Origin: CAXBNB01 sp040222275
GTDB taxonomy: Bacteria > Bacteroidota > Bacteroidia > Cytophagales > Cyclobacteriaceae
Direction: 5' to 3'
Assembly: GCA_040222275.1 (NCBI GenBank)
Contig: JAVKDJ010000013.1
Span: 1-64,000 of the forward strand
DNA: 64,000 nt
The position numbers were made by a program, and so were the translations under genes. Shown one piece after another: positions 1 to 8,997 of this stretch (its first letter is position 1; each line of letters opens with the position of its first letter). The notes below the pieces were generated by a model. That model was given only the letters and a program-made list of their open reading frames with translations. It was not told the origin of the DNA and did not search any database.

Positions 1-111
1 GGTGATTATAGCGAAGGTGTCCACCTCTTCCCATTCCGAACAGAGCAGTTAAGCCCTTCAGCGCCGATGGTACTACAGTTACATGCGGGAGAGTAGGTCG
101 TTGCCAGTTTA
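1..111 (+). rRNA. rrf: 5S ribosomal RNA (5' end cut by the window)
   Basis: The stretch carries the conserved 5S core CCCATTCCGAACAG followed by GAGCAGTTAAGCCC and GCGCCGATGGTACT, in the normal order and spacing. The first bases GGTGAT can pair with GTTGCC near 100-107 to form helix I, so only a few 5' nucleotides lie outside the window. It is the last gene of an rRNA operon and is followed at once by a hairpin terminator. Confidence 0.93.
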
Positions 112-118
112 TTATTTA

Positions 119-165
119 CCCACCAAGGTGGGTTAGAAGCCCCAACAAAAGTTGGGGCTTTTTTT
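119..165 (+). terminator. rRNA operon terminator (two hairpins)
   Basis: A small hairpin (CCCACC, AA, GGTGGG at 119-132) is followed by a strong one (AAGCCCCAAC at 137-146, loop AAAA, GTTGGGGCTT at 151-160) and a T run. This is a classic intrinsic terminator just after the 5S gene. Confidence 0.9.
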
Positions 166-212
166 ATGCCCAAATCTGATGGCCTCTGAAAGCATTTATT
201 GTCAATATACAA

Positions 213-240
213 TTTGCATTGTCTAAAATTTGTACCTTGC
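213..240 (+). promoter_or_regulatory. Candidate promoter of the membrane TPR gene
   Basis: TTTG at 213-216 is followed after 16 bp by TACCTTGC at 233-240, close to the Bacteroidota -33/-7 pattern (TTTG, about 19 bp, TAnnTTTG). The spacing is short and the box imperfect, so this is only a candidate. It lies 44 bp before the ATG at 285. Confidence 0.3.
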
Positions 241-284
241 AGCCCTGATTGTGGTTGTCAGTATTTGTTAACAGAGTAGTATAG

Positions 285-2999
285 ATGAGCCGAAAATTTT
301 ATTGGGATAGTTGGGATAAGGAGTTTAAAAACTATTACCAAGGTTTATTGAGTGTAGTTTTGTTGTTGATGATTACCTGTGGATTTCTGGCCTACATCGG
401 TAATGAATCTAGCATAGAATGGTTGATAAGGGGAAGCCTGAAATCTATAAGTACTCCTTTGGCGGGTTATGAATTTTCAAATGGAATTCTTGATTTCGAA
501 ACCCAGTTGTTTTTAGTAGATCAGAAATTTGTTGGTGGACAACTGACATTAAATCCCGTCATTACCTACATATATTTCTTTTTGGTAATGGTAGGTCTAA
601 TGGTTTGTCTTACTATGACAACCTATCTTAATCGATTTTGGTATACTTTGGCGATTGGACTGACTATGGTTACGGTCATTAGCCTGAGGTTTGAACTCCT
701 TGGCTTATTTGGTGTGTTTGATCAATCAGTTACCATAGGCGTATTTGTTTTGTACGCTGCTGTGAGTTACTATTTTCATTCCATCAATGATTCGGTTGAT
801 ATGAAATGGAGGATTATTTCATTTCTATTAATATCTTTTATTCTTGGACTTGGAATATTTTTCTTTTCTGAGGTGACGCATCCTTTTTTGTACTTGGCGA
901 ACTACGGATTTATACCTTTTTTAATTATTTGTATCGTATTTGTATTCCTTGTATCGCACGAAATAATTTATGGTATTCTTCGAATTACTACAGATGGTGC
1001 TTCCAGGCTGAATAATAGTAATACTAAACATTTTGTAGTCTTATCTTTAATATACCTGTTGAATGTTGGACTCGTTCAAATGAAGAATTCCGGGTTTATA
1101 GATTGGGATATTTTTTATATCAATGGATTTGTGTTGTTGTTGGTTTCTTCCATAATTGGGTTTTGGGGTGTTAGAAGTAGGGAGATTCTATACGGGAATA
1201 TCCTACCTTTTTATCCTTATACCGCCTTTTTGTATTGTGGACTCTTGATATGTTCTTTGTCATTTATTGGATTTCATTTTTACCAAGGGAATGATGTTGC
1301 GATCGAAGTAGTTGAGGACGCAATCATTTTTGGCCACCTTGGATTTGGTTCAATGTTCTTTATTTATGTCATTGCTAATTTTATTAACTATTTAATCAAG
1401 AACCTTCCAGTTTATAAAATCGCCTACAAGGAAGATAATTTTCCATACTTTACTTCGCGATTGGCTGGATTGATAGTAGTGGCTGCATTGTATTTCTCGT
1501 CAAATCAAGTAGCGAAATATCAAGGTATCGCTGCATTTTATAATGGGATTGGGGATATATATGTGCAAACTGACAGGGTGAAAGAGGCGAAAGCAATGTA
1601 CCATGAAAGTGCTATTTATGGGGTGAACAATCACAAAGCTAACTATAGCCTGGGTTGTTTGATGGATGAAGGCAGTGAAAGAATTGGGGCTTTTAAGAAG
1701 GCTACTATGAAAAAGCCTTCTGAATATGCTTTCGTGAACCTGGGTATGGAGCATGAAAGAAGCAACAATTTTTTCGAGGCGTTATTTGCCTATCAGGATG
1801 GATTGGCTAAATACCCCAATAGTTTGCCTTTGAGAAATAACCTAGCATTATTGTACGGTAAAACCAATGTTTTGGATTCTACGCTTTATTACTTAACTGA
1901 CATTTCTTCAAAGGGCTTTAAGAAGGAGGTGGTGCTGTCGAATTTGCTAAGTGTGTGTGCGGAGAAAGGAGTGCAGGTGGATGGATTATTGTCAGATTCA
2001 ATTTCCAATAAAGACGGGAGGTATGATATTGGTGCCAATTTGCTAGCAGTAGAAGGTTTTGAAAACAACGCCTCACCTTCCAATGCGCTAATTGAACCTT
2101 CTAACCTTAAACTCAATTTAATAAAGTACGCTTACATTAATAATTTGTCGGTGAGGGCCTACGCACAACCTCAGCCAGAAGTTTTGGATCTATTAGATGG
2201 GTACTTGTCAGATGAGGATAATCTTGATTATAGGGAACGATTACGCTTTCTGAAGGCTATAAATATGTACGCTCTGGGAATGGTAGGCCCGGCCTTCAAG
2301 CTCATGGAAGAATTGCTGCATGGTAGTCAGGATGCGGCTTATTACAGGACTCTATTAGGCTTATGGAGTTTGGAAAGGGGAGCCACAAAACTGGCTATTG
2401 ACTACTTTGATGCAACTGTAGAACAGCGAAATATTTTAAGTGACTATTATCTGATCATCGCTTTGATGAAGAAAGGAGCTCAAGAAGAGGCTGCTGACTA
2501 CTATGGAAAACTACTGCAACAAAGTGATTCCATTGTTAGTATGGAAACATTGACAAAAGCTTTGACCTATGATCTACGCAACAAAAAAAATATTATCAGA
2601 CAAGGTGAGGTGGAGAAAAGGAATTTGGATCACGCGCATGAAATGGAAGCTGCTGGAAATAAAGAAGCGGCAGCTATTGCGTATGAATCATTGGCCTATA
2701 ATAATCCATTTAACGAAGGGGCGATTGCGTCTTCGGTAAGGTTTTTTAATGAAGTGATGGAGAATGATTCGAAGGCTTATGATATTCTACTGTCGGCCAT
2801 AGAAGTGAACCAATACTCGGAAAAACTAATCAAAATGTATATTGATCAATGTTTGAGCATGAATTTGTTGAACTATGCAGAAGGAGGACTGTTGAAATTA
2901 TTGGATGTTCTCACTAAAGAGGAATTTAGTGAGTATGAGATAAGGTTTGATGAAAGAAAAAGGCAGAGTAGCATTGAGGATCAGGAGTGGGGGATCTAA
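285..2999 (+). CDS. Multi-spanning membrane protein with C-terminal TPR-like repeats
   Basis: 904 residues. About the first 415 form roughly ten hydrophobic segments separated by short loops, so this half is an integral inner-membrane domain. The rest is helical and soluble, with TPR-like spacing of Ala, Gly, Tyr and Leu (for example GIGDIYVQTDRVKEAKAMYH near residue 425, and LGMEHERSNNFFEALFAYQD). I do not recognise a catalytic motif in either half. The architecture suggests a scaffold or an envelope-assembly factor whose TPR part binds partner proteins, but the function is unknown. It follows the rRNA operon as a separate unit and ends 42 bp before a convergent gene with no obvious terminator between. 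Confidence 0.75.
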   Translation: MSRKFYWDSWDKEFKNYYQGLLSVVLLLMITCGFLAYIGNESSIEWLIRGSLKSISTPLAGYEFSNGILDFETQLFLVDQKFVGGQLTLNPVITYIYFFLVMVGLMVCLTMTTYLNRFWYTLAIGLTMVTVISLRFELLGLFGVFDQSVTIGVFVLYAAVSYYFHSINDSVDMKWRIISFLLISFILGLGIFFFSEVTHPFLYLANYGFIPFLIICIVFVFLVSHEIIYGILRITTDGASRLNNSNTKHFVVLSLIYLLNVGLVQMKNSGFIDWDIFYINGFVLLLVSSIIGFWGVRSREILYGNILPFYPYTAFLYCGLLICSLSFIGFHFYQGNDVAIEVVEDAIIFGHLGFGSMFFIYVIANFINYLIKNLPVYKIAYKEDNFPYFTSRLAGLIVVAALYFSSNQVAKYQGIAAFYNGIGDIYVQTDRVKEAKAMYHESAIYGVNNHKANYSLGCLMDEGSERIGAFKKATMKKPSEYAFVNLGMEHERSNNFFEALFAYQDGLAKYPNSLPLRNNLALLYGKTNVLDSTLYYLTDISSKGFKKEVVLSNLLSVCAEKGVQVDGLLSDSISNKDGRYDIGANLLAVEGFENNASPSNALIEPSNLKLNLIKYAYINNLSVRAYAQPQPEVLDLLDGYLSDEDNLDYRERLRFLKAINMYALGMVGPAFKLMEELLHGSQDAAYYRTLLGLWSLERGATKLAIDYFDATVEQRNILSDYYLIIALMKKGAQEEAADYYGKLLQQSDSIVSMETLTKALTYDLRNKKNIIRQGEVEKRNLDHAHEMEAAGNKEAAAIAYESLAYNNPFNEGAIASSVRFFNEVMENDSKAYDILLSAIEVNQYSEKLIKMYIDQCLSMNLLNYAEGGLLKLLDVLTKEEFSEYEIRFDERKRQSSIEDQEWGI

Positions 3000-3041
3000 A
3001 CTTCTTACCATTTGCCGCATTGCACTGGTTGATGCCCGTAA

Positions 3042-3659
3042 TTATTTATTTTCATGGTATAATTTTTCCCCGGCTGTAATGGCTATCGGCAATATGTTTT
3101 CTGCCGGTGGGAAAGGGCAGCTAAAACTTTCGATATAAGCACAATATGGATTGTAAGCCAGGTTGAAGTCAAGTTCGATCCTGGTGGCATTTTTAAAAGA
3201 AAGATCAAGGTACCTTCCCCCACCATAGGTGGAATTTCCACTAGAATCATCCGCAAAAGCAGCGAAAATAGGTTCGCTTTTACCACCGCTGGCTTTTTTG
3301 AGTAGGAGAAGTTTCATTTCCTGTCCTTTTAGTTCGAATCTGGCATAAGCAAACTTTAAATATTTTTCACTTTTCCCGGTGGATGTCGCGAGATCCAGAT
3401 AAGACCTTGTCTCGATTCGTTCAACGCGTGCCTTTACTTTAAAATCGAGATTTGGATCAAAATACTTAAGCTTTCCGAATTTTTCCTTCTGGTTGTAAAA
3501 AGGGGACTCGGTGGAGCTTTTCATAAATTCGTTTTTTTCTTTCCTTACCTGCGAGATTTTCTGGGTGTAATCCCCCAGAGACTCTTCACCAGATTGAGAA
3601 AAATAGATCACGCCAGTGACCAATATGAGCGCCAGGGGAATGTATAACTTTTTTTTCAT
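3042..3659 (-). CDS. DUF1684 family protein, signal-anchored
   Basis: 205 residues. The N-terminus (MKKKLYIPLALILVTGVIYF) is a signal peptide or membrane anchor without a lipobox Cys. The rest matches the DUF1684 pattern: an early KEKNEFMKSSTESPF segment, then the hallmark STYGGGRYLDL and the late FNLAYNPYCAYIESFSCPFP, ending with PAENILPIAITAGEK. The family is widespread but has no agreed function; it is usually exported. It starts 3 bp after the radC stop, so the two are probably co-transcribed, although no functional link to DNA metabolism is evident. Confidence 0.85.
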   Translation of the reverse strand: MKKKLYIPLALILVTGVIYFSQSGEESLGDYTQKISQVRKEKNEFMKSSTESPFYNQKEKFGKLKYFDPNLDFKVKARVERIETRSYLDLATSTGKSEKYLKFAYARFELKGQEMKLLLLKKASGGKSEPIFAAFADDSSGNSTYGGGRYLDLSFKNATRIELDFNLAYNPYCAYIESFSCPFPPAENILPIAITAGEKLYHENK

Positions 3660-3662
3660 ACT

Positions 3663-4358
3663 CTACAATAGTGATTCGTCTGCAAAACTAAAATAACCGT
3701 GATTGGTAAAAATTATGTGATCCAAAACAGGGATGTCTAAAATCTTGCCCGCTGCACTCATTTTTTTAGTGAGCTCCACGTCCGACTGGCTAGGTTTCAG
3801 ATTGCCTGAAGGGTGATTGTGGATGATGATTATCGCACTCGCCAATTCTTCAAATGCCCTTTTGTAAATAAGTCTTGAATCCACCACAGTTCCGGAAATA
3901 CCCCCTGAACTCAACGCTTCTTTTTTAACCACCCTGTTTGCCCTATTGAGAAATACTACCCAAAATTCCTCGTGATCTAGATCGAGCAATTCAGGTTTCA
4001 TCAAATCATAGATATGAGATGAGTGTTGTATTTTTGGTAGTTCTTCAGAAAGTGTATCCTTTCTACGCCTTCCAATTTCGAGTGCACTTATGATATTGAT
4101 GGCTTTAGCCTCGCCAATACCATTAAATTTCATCAATTCTTTGACAGACATTCGGGCAAGTTTATTGAGATCATTGTTGACAGCAGAAAGCAATAGCCTA
4201 GCCAATTCCACGGCACTGATCGACCTTGTGCCCGAACCCAGCAAAATAGCTACCAACTCGGCATCTGAAAGTGCTGCCTTTCCTTTTAAGATTAATTTTT
4301 CCCGGGGGCGGTCTTCCTCGGCCCAGTTTCTGATCGAGAGATTATTGGAATAGTCCAT
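3663..4358 (-). CDS. radC: RadC family JAB-domain protein
   Basis: 231 residues, typical RadC length. The N-terminal third contains a helix-hairpin-helix (KFNGIGEAKAINIISALEIG). The C-terminal JAB/MPN metalloprotease-like domain has the JAMM signature HNHPSGNLKPSQSD, with H180, H182 and D193 as predicted zinc ligands. Despite the historical name, the family is not a proven DNA-repair enzyme; its cellular role is unclear. It is the first gene of a two-gene unit with the DUF1684 gene. Confidence 0.93.
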   Translation of the reverse strand: MDYSNNLSIRNWAEEDRPREKLILKGKAALSDAELVAILLGSGTRSISAVELARLLLSAVNNDLNKLARMSVKELMKFNGIGEAKAINIISALEIGRRRKDTLSEELPKIQHSSHIYDLMKPELLDLDHEEFWVVFLNRANRVVKKEALSSGGISGTVVDSRLIYKRAFEELASAIIIIHNHPSGNLKPSQSDVELTKKMSAAGKILDIPVLDHIIFTNHGYFSFADESLL

Positions 4359-4458
4359 TGTACAGGTTGTGAGGTTCCTGCAATCAATATAAGAAATAAT
4401 AACATAAACCAGTACAATGTATTAAACAAAGAAAAGGGTTCACGTATTTTGAGGGAAT

Positions 4459-4485
4459 AAAAAAAGCCTTTCATGTGGAAAGGCC
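4459..4485 (-). terminator. Terminator of rpsT
   Basis: Read on the minus strand, GCCTTTC, loop CACAT, GAAAGGC forms a 7-bp stem followed by a seven-base T run. It lies 31 bp after the rpsT stop codon, as expected for a single-gene unit. Confidence 0.85.
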
Positions 4486-4515
4486 TACGTAAAGTTTTTA
4501 TCTAAATATCGCGAG

Positions 4516-4770
4516 TTAAGATAGAGCTGCTACTCTTTTAGTCAGTTTCGACTTTTGGTTGCTGGCTTTATTCTTATGGATGATATTGTTCTTAGCCAAT
4601 TTATCTATCATTGAGGTCACTTTGATCAACAACTCCTGAGCCTCCTTTTTATCGGTAGTTTCTTTGAGCCTTTTGATGAAAGTCCTGGTAGTCTTATGCT
4701 GGTATTTGTTGCGCAATTGTTTAGCGCCGTTAGACCTGATTCTTTTTAAAGCCGATTTATGGTTTGCCAT
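4516..4770 (-). CDS. rpsT: 30S ribosomal protein S20
   Basis: 84 residues, the normal S20 size, very basic and helical. It begins MANHKSALKRIRSNGAKQLR, the S20 signature (AN.KSA.KR), and ends with NKASNQKSKLTKRV. S20 binds 16S rRNA in the small subunit. It is monocistronic, with its own promoter at 4802-4832 and terminator at 4459-4485. Confidence 0.97.
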   Translation of the reverse strand: MANHKSALKRIRSNGAKQLRNKYQHKTTRTFIKRLKETTDKKEAQELLIKVTSMIDKLAKNNIIHKNKASNQKSKLTKRVAALS

Positions 4771-4801
4771 GAATTTTTTCGTTATGAATTTTTTCGGACT
4801 G

Positions 4802-4832
4802 CAAATTTACCGTTTATGTGAAGAAATACAAA
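4802..4832 (-). promoter_or_regulatory. Promoter of rpsT (Bacteroidota type)
   Basis: On the minus strand TTTG (4832-4829), exactly 19 bp, then TAAATTTG (4809-4802). This is a full match to the consensus used by the Bacteroidota primary sigma factor (TTTG, about 19 bp, TAnnTTTG). The predicted start of transcription is about 25 bp before the ATG. Confidence 0.75.
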
Positions 4833-4935
4833 TATGTGTTATAATTTTATTGAGGTGTTTCGGATATTTTTTACAGAGTAGTGAGTATGCCGTTATTGAA
4901 TAGTAAATTGACTTTTTAGACCAAGTTTTGCAGAA

Positions 4936-6786
4936 ATGAAGTACTTGACCCCCTGTATGTTTTGTTTGTTGTTCTGTCTGATCGTTTGGTATGATTCCGA
5001 TGGTCAGGCAAACGGCTCTTTTGATAGTCTTGGATTGGTTAAGCGACAGAAGATAGAAAAATCTTTGGTCTTGCTGAAAAATGACCATGGTATTGTTCCT
5101 ATTGCCCGGCTGGACACTCTAAACATGAAACCTTGGTTTATTGGTGATCCAAGGAATAGGGAAGCCTTCCTTAATAGAATATTTGCCTATAAGGAGTTTG
5201 ACCTTTCTGATGACGCGCTTAAAGAAAACTATTTTTCTGAATCCAGTGGAAGTGATATTTTCATTATTGGGATAGATTCTATTGGATTGACCAGAGGAGT
5301 GGAAATTAGCCGGCTTATTGCGCATCTGGAAACTGCCAGAAACAATTCTAAAGTAATTTTGGTTGTCCCCTCTTTTGAATGGATTTTCCAACGAATGAAA
5401 CTACTTGAGTTGGCAACCGCCATAATATACAATCCAACAAATGAAGTAATGGGATTTGATTTGGCTGTTCAGGCTGCCTTTGGGGGAATAGGGTTGACAG
5501 GTACACTCAAGGCTATTCCTGATTCGCTTTTACCTAAAGAAGCTACCCTGACCAGTAATGAAAATAAGAGGTTGAAATATACAATTGCCGAGGAAGTAGG
5601 TATTTCCTCCTATCTTTTGGATAGCGGAATTACCAAAATTGTACAGGAAGGTATTGACTCTATGGCTTTTCCGGGTTGCCAGGTTTTGGTGGCCAAAAGT
5701 GGAAAAGTAATATATCAGAAATCATTTGGGTTTCATACCTATGCCGCAAACCAACCTGTAACCAATAATGATATATATGATTTGGCATCAGTATCTAAGG
5801 TAACTGGGGCTACCACGGCACTTATGAAATTGTACGATGATGGCCTGATTGATTTGGATGCAAAATTCTCCAACTATTGGCCGGATTTTAAAAAGGGAAA
5901 CAAGAAGGACATAACAGTGAGAAATGTGCTGGCGCACAATGCCAGGCTTAAACCTTATATTACTTACTACCTCCGGTCCCGAAGAAAAAGCGGTCGGTAT
6001 AAGTGGCATACGGTCAAAAGTGATTCGTCGCAGCGTTTTCCGTTGAGGATATCTTCTTCCCATTTTCTACACAAGGATTACAGGGAAAAGAAAATATACA
6101 AAATGATCAGAAAGTCGCCGTTGAACGAAGAGCCTGGCTATGTGTATTCAGGCTTGTCTTTTTATTTATATCCGGAAATAGTGTCCAGACTTTCTGATGA
6201 TCAGTTTGCAGACTACCTGAACGGGTATTTCTTTCATCCTTTAGGAGCCAGCACACTTGGGTACAATCCCAGCGAGAGGTTTGGCCTGGAGAGGATTGTG
6301 CCAACAGAAACTGATGATTTTTTTAGGATGGAGCAGCTGCACGGTACAGTTCATGATGAAGGGGCAGCTATGATGGGAGGCGTGTCTGGAAACGCTGGAT
6401 TGTTTAGTAATGCCAACGATCTGGCCAAAATATGGCAGATGTATTTGAATGAGGGATACTATGGCGGGAAACAGTACCTCTCCAAGGCTACCGTCAATGA
6501 ATTTACCAGATGCCAGTTTTGTGACCAGGACAACCGCAGGGGGTTGGGGTTTGACAAACCTTTGATCGAATATGACAGCCTTAAGAGCAGTGTGGCCAGG
6601 GCTTCCAGTCCACGGAGCTACGGGCACTCTGGCTACACGGGCGCATTTGTATGGGCCGACCCGGAAAATGAAGTGTTGTTTGTCTTTTTGTCAAATCGCG
6701 TGTACCCTACCAGGGAAAACAGGAAAATATACGAAATGAATATCCGCCCCAGGATACATACCCACATCTACAGTTTGGTACCATAA
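4936..6786 (+). CDS. Secreted serine beta-lactamase-family hydrolase with an orphan GH3 C-terminal domain
   Basis: 616 residues. A signal peptide covers residues 1-24 or so. Residues 40-205 look like the C-terminal alpha/beta domain of family 3 glycoside hydrolases (EKSLVLLKNDHGIVPI early, AFGGIGLTGTLKAIP late). Residues 220-610 form a class C beta-lactamase/esterase fold with SVSK (S285-K288), a Tyr motif YSG (404-406) and HSG (564-566). Bacteroidota commonly encode about 970-residue GH3-beta-lactamase fusions thought to act in cell-wall turnover; here the whole GH3 catalytic barrel is missing while a signal peptide remains, so only the serine hydrolase activity can be expected. The substrate is unknown, peptidoglycan fragments being the family-based guess. 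Confidence 0.85.
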   Translation: MKYLTPCMFCLLFCLIVWYDSDGQANGSFDSLGLVKRQKIEKSLVLLKNDHGIVPIARLDTLNMKPWFIGDPRNREAFLNRIFAYKEFDLSDDALKENYFSESSGSDIFIIGIDSIGLTRGVEISRLIAHLETARNNSKVILVVPSFEWIFQRMKLLELATAIIYNPTNEVMGFDLAVQAAFGGIGLTGTLKAIPDSLLPKEATLTSNENKRLKYTIAEEVGISSYLLDSGITKIVQEGIDSMAFPGCQVLVAKSGKVIYQKSFGFHTYAANQPVTNNDIYDLASVSKVTGATTALMKLYDDGLIDLDAKFSNYWPDFKKGNKKDITVRNVLAHNARLKPYITYYLRSRRKSGRYKWHTVKSDSSQRFPLRISSSHFLHKDYREKKIYKMIRKSPLNEEPGYVYSGLSFYLYPEIVSRLSDDQFADYLNGYFFHPLGASTLGYNPSERFGLERIVPTETDDFFRMEQLHGTVHDEGAAMMGGVSGNAGLFSNANDLAKIWQMYLNEGYYGGKQYLSKATVNEFTRCQFCDQDNRRGLGFDKPLIEYDSLKSSVARASSPRSYGHSGYTGAFVWADPENEVLFVFLSNRVYPTRENRKIYEMNIRPRIHTHIYSLVP

Positions 6787-6793
6787 AAGCAAA

Positions 6794-6821
6794 ATCCCGT
6801 TCCGACATGTCGAAACGGGAT
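6794..6821. terminator. Hairpin after the serine hydrolase gene
   Basis: ATCCCGTT and AACGGGAT enclose the self-complementary CGACATGTCG, giving a long, nearly perfect stem 7 bp after the stop codon at 6786. There is no T run on the plus strand; on the minus strand the stem is followed by TTTTGCTTTT. It probably protects or ends the upstream mRNA. From here to 7070 no gene was seen. Confidence 0.5.
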
Positions 6822-7070
6822 AAAAGCTAAACCTAATGTATTTGAATTAATAACCCATAGGAGAACGCAAAACCCTACCTATGTAAAGCAATGTTAATCA
6901 ATCTATTTAAATTAAACAAGAAAAATTATAAATATTATTGGTATAGTTCAATTTTTATCCAATCTTTAATTCTGGCCAGAGCACGAAATTCCCTAAATAT
7001 CCCTCTTGGGTTGGATTCCACTAATAGTAGCACCATTTTTGCGGCCTAATTGGATCAGCTATTGTTGAGT

Positions 7071-8609
7071 ATGTACAGATATATTTTTGTAATTATTTTC
7101 CTGGCCTTTTCGCGCCTCTCTTTTTCACAAATAGAAATTTTCAGTAAGCAGTCCTCTCTGGGGCCGCAGGTGAATTCACCCTATTATGAGTCAAATGTGG
7201 TGATAAGCCCTGATGGAAAACGTGTGTTTTTCACCCGACAAAACCATCCAGGCAATGTTGGGGGGAAAAATGACGAGGGGGATGTTTGGACGAGTGAGGT
7301 AACCCCTTCAGGCGAATGGACAAAAGCTGAAAATTTGGGGAGCCCGCTGAATGACGCTTCTGCCAACAAGATATTGGGATTTATGGATCATGGAAAGGCT
7401 ATGCTGCTGCATTCCCCCAAGGGAATAGCATTTGCCTACAACTACAATGGCAAATGGTTGAAACCAACCGAAATCGAAATACCCTATTTTAAATCCAAAT
7501 CAGGCCATATCAGTGGCTGCATTTCATTTGATGGACGTTACTTGCTCTTTGGAATGGAGTCTTATGGCACCTATGGTGTGGAAGATTTGTATATGTGCAA
7601 GCTCAAAGGGGATGGAAGCTGGACGAGTCCTAAAAATTTAGGGGCTGTCATCAACACCCCTTTTCAGGAAATGACACCCTTCTTAGCCGCAGATAATAAA
7701 ACGGTGTTTTTCGCATCCAATGGCAGGGGAGGTGAGGGAAGTTTCGATATTTTTATGACAAGCAGGCTTGACGATACATGGCTCAACTGGAGTGATCCCG
7801 TGAACATTGGTTCCAAAGTAAACACAAAAGGTCAGGAATTGTCATTCGTTTTTAGGACTGATGCTGAGTATGCCTACTTGATAAGTACCCAGAATAGCGA
7901 TGGCTATGGTGACCTGAAAAGGGTGAAGATAAAGCCTGATATAGCACCCGAGGTGGTGGTAGAAGATACGGTGCAGCTGGAGGAACCGGTCGAATTGGCT
8001 GGACTAGTCTTGCTTGAAGGCTTTGTGCTGGACGGAAAGTCAAACGCCCCTGTGATAGGGGCGAGGGTAGAAATAGTGAGCGATCCTGACGAGGTAGTGT
8101 ATAATGCAGTGTCTGATAATGTAGGTCGTTTTAGTTTTTCTGTAGCTGAATGCCTAGGTTTTGAAGTTAAAGTCCACTCCAAAGACCACTTGAGCCTGGA
8201 ACAGTTGGTCACTATGGAAGAAGTAAAAGATGGCAATAAAGATGAATTTCTGCTGGAGCCATTGACGAAAGGCAATACCATTGAACTAAAGCATGTACTT
8301 TTTGAGCAGGGTAGGGCTGATTTGGTTCAGGGCTCAGAACGGGAACTGAACCTGGTGGTGGAAATGCTGCAGGAACATCCCGATATCAATATTTTCCTCG
8401 CAGGACATACGGACAACCAGGGCAAAGCATTGTTGAATGTGAAGCTGTCTTTTGACCGTGTTGAAACGGTGAAGAAATACCTCGTGGAAAATGGTATAGA
8501 CGAAAAGCGTATTTCAGGTAAAGGCTATGGGGGCACCAAGCCAATTGCGAGTAATGACAATGTGATTTCAAGAAGGCGCAACAGGAGGGTGGAGTTTACC
8601 ATTGAGTGA
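7071..8609 (+). CDS. OmpA-family outer-membrane protein with PD40 propeller
   Basis: 512 residues from the ATG at 7071; an in-frame TTG at 7050 is less likely because the signal peptide (MYRYIFVIIFLAFSRLSFS) starts at the ATG. After cleavage come PD40/WD40-like repeats (residues about 35-280, with repeated ISPDGKRVFF, ISFDGRYLLF and LAADNKTVFFAS motifs), a carboxypeptidase-regulatory-like beta-sandwich (about 310-385), and a C-terminal OmpA domain with FLAGHTDNQGKALLNVKLSF and SRRRNRRVEF, which binds peptidoglycan. Such proteins bridge the outer membrane and cell wall; some are linked to gliding or type IX secretion, but nothing nearby supports that here. Confidence 0.88.
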   Translation: MYRYIFVIIFLAFSRLSFSQIEIFSKQSSLGPQVNSPYYESNVVISPDGKRVFFTRQNHPGNVGGKNDEGDVWTSEVTPSGEWTKAENLGSPLNDASANKILGFMDHGKAMLLHSPKGIAFAYNYNGKWLKPTEIEIPYFKSKSGHISGCISFDGRYLLFGMESYGTYGVEDLYMCKLKGDGSWTSPKNLGAVINTPFQEMTPFLAADNKTVFFASNGRGGEGSFDIFMTSRLDDTWLNWSDPVNIGSKVNTKGQELSFVFRTDAEYAYLISTQNSDGYGDLKRVKIKPDIAPEVVVEDTVQLEEPVELAGLVLLEGFVLDGKSNAPVIGARVEIVSDPDEVVYNAVSDNVGRFSFSVAECLGFEVKVHSKDHLSLEQLVTMEEVKDGNKDEFLLEPLTKGNTIELKHVLFEQGRADLVQGSERELNLVVEMLQEHPDINIFLAGHTDNQGKALLNVKLSFDRVETVKKYLVENGIDEKRISGKGYGGTKPIASNDNVISRRRNRRVEFTIE

Positions 8610-8702
8610 TATAACCTCGGTAAATTTCGGTCACTGAATGGGTTAATTTAACCCTCATAGGCATAGAAATAAAAAAAATTACCAATTGCCGGTAATTAAA
8701 CC

Positions 8703-8710
8703 TACCTTTG
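8703..8710 (+). promoter_or_regulatory. -7 box of the cold-shock gene
   Basis: TACCTTTG is a full match to the Bacteroidota -7 box TAnnTTTG, 21 bp before the ATG at 8732. No TTTG lies at the ideal upstream distance. Just upstream, ATTACC (8678-8683) and GGTAAT (8691-8696) form an inverted repeat that may bind a regulator. Confidence 0.5.
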
Positions 8711-8731
8711 CCTTTTAAAATAACATATTTA

Positions 8732-8923
8732 ATGAAAAACGGAACAGTTAAGTTCTTCAATGAATCTAAAGGATTTGGATTCATCAGCGAAGACGATTCA
8801 AACAAAGAACATTTTGTACACATTTCTGGATTGATCGATGAGATCAGAGAAGGCGATGAAGTGGAGTTTGAGTTAACAGAAGGTAAAAAAGGTTTAAATG
8901 CAGTAAACGTAAAAGTAGTTTAA
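8732..8923 (+). CDS. Cold-shock domain protein
   Basis: 63 residues from ATG 8732; an in-frame TTG at 8708 lies inside the promoter and is not the start. It is a single cold-shock domain with both RNA-binding motifs, NGTVKFFNESKGFGFI (RNP1) and HFVHIS (RNP2), and it ends ...GLNAVNVKVV. Small CspA-type proteins bind single-stranded RNA and act as RNA chaperones. The gene is monocistronic with its own promoter and terminator. Confidence 0.95.
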   Translation: MKNGTVKFFNESKGFGFISEDDSNKEHFVHISGLIDEIREGDEVEFELTEGKKGLNAVNVKVV

Positions 8924-8953
8924 TATTTAATCGTTAACTTTTTTATTAGAAAT

Positions 8954-8983
8954 AAGCCTGTCAGCAATGATGGGCTTTTTTTA
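8954..8983 (+). terminator. Terminator of the cold-shock gene
   Basis: AAGCCTGTCA, loop GCAA, TGATGGGCTT (10-bp stem with two G-U pairs) is followed by a run of T. It lies 30 bp after the stop codon. Confidence 0.85.
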
Positions 8984-8997
8984 TGTTTTGGGTTTGA

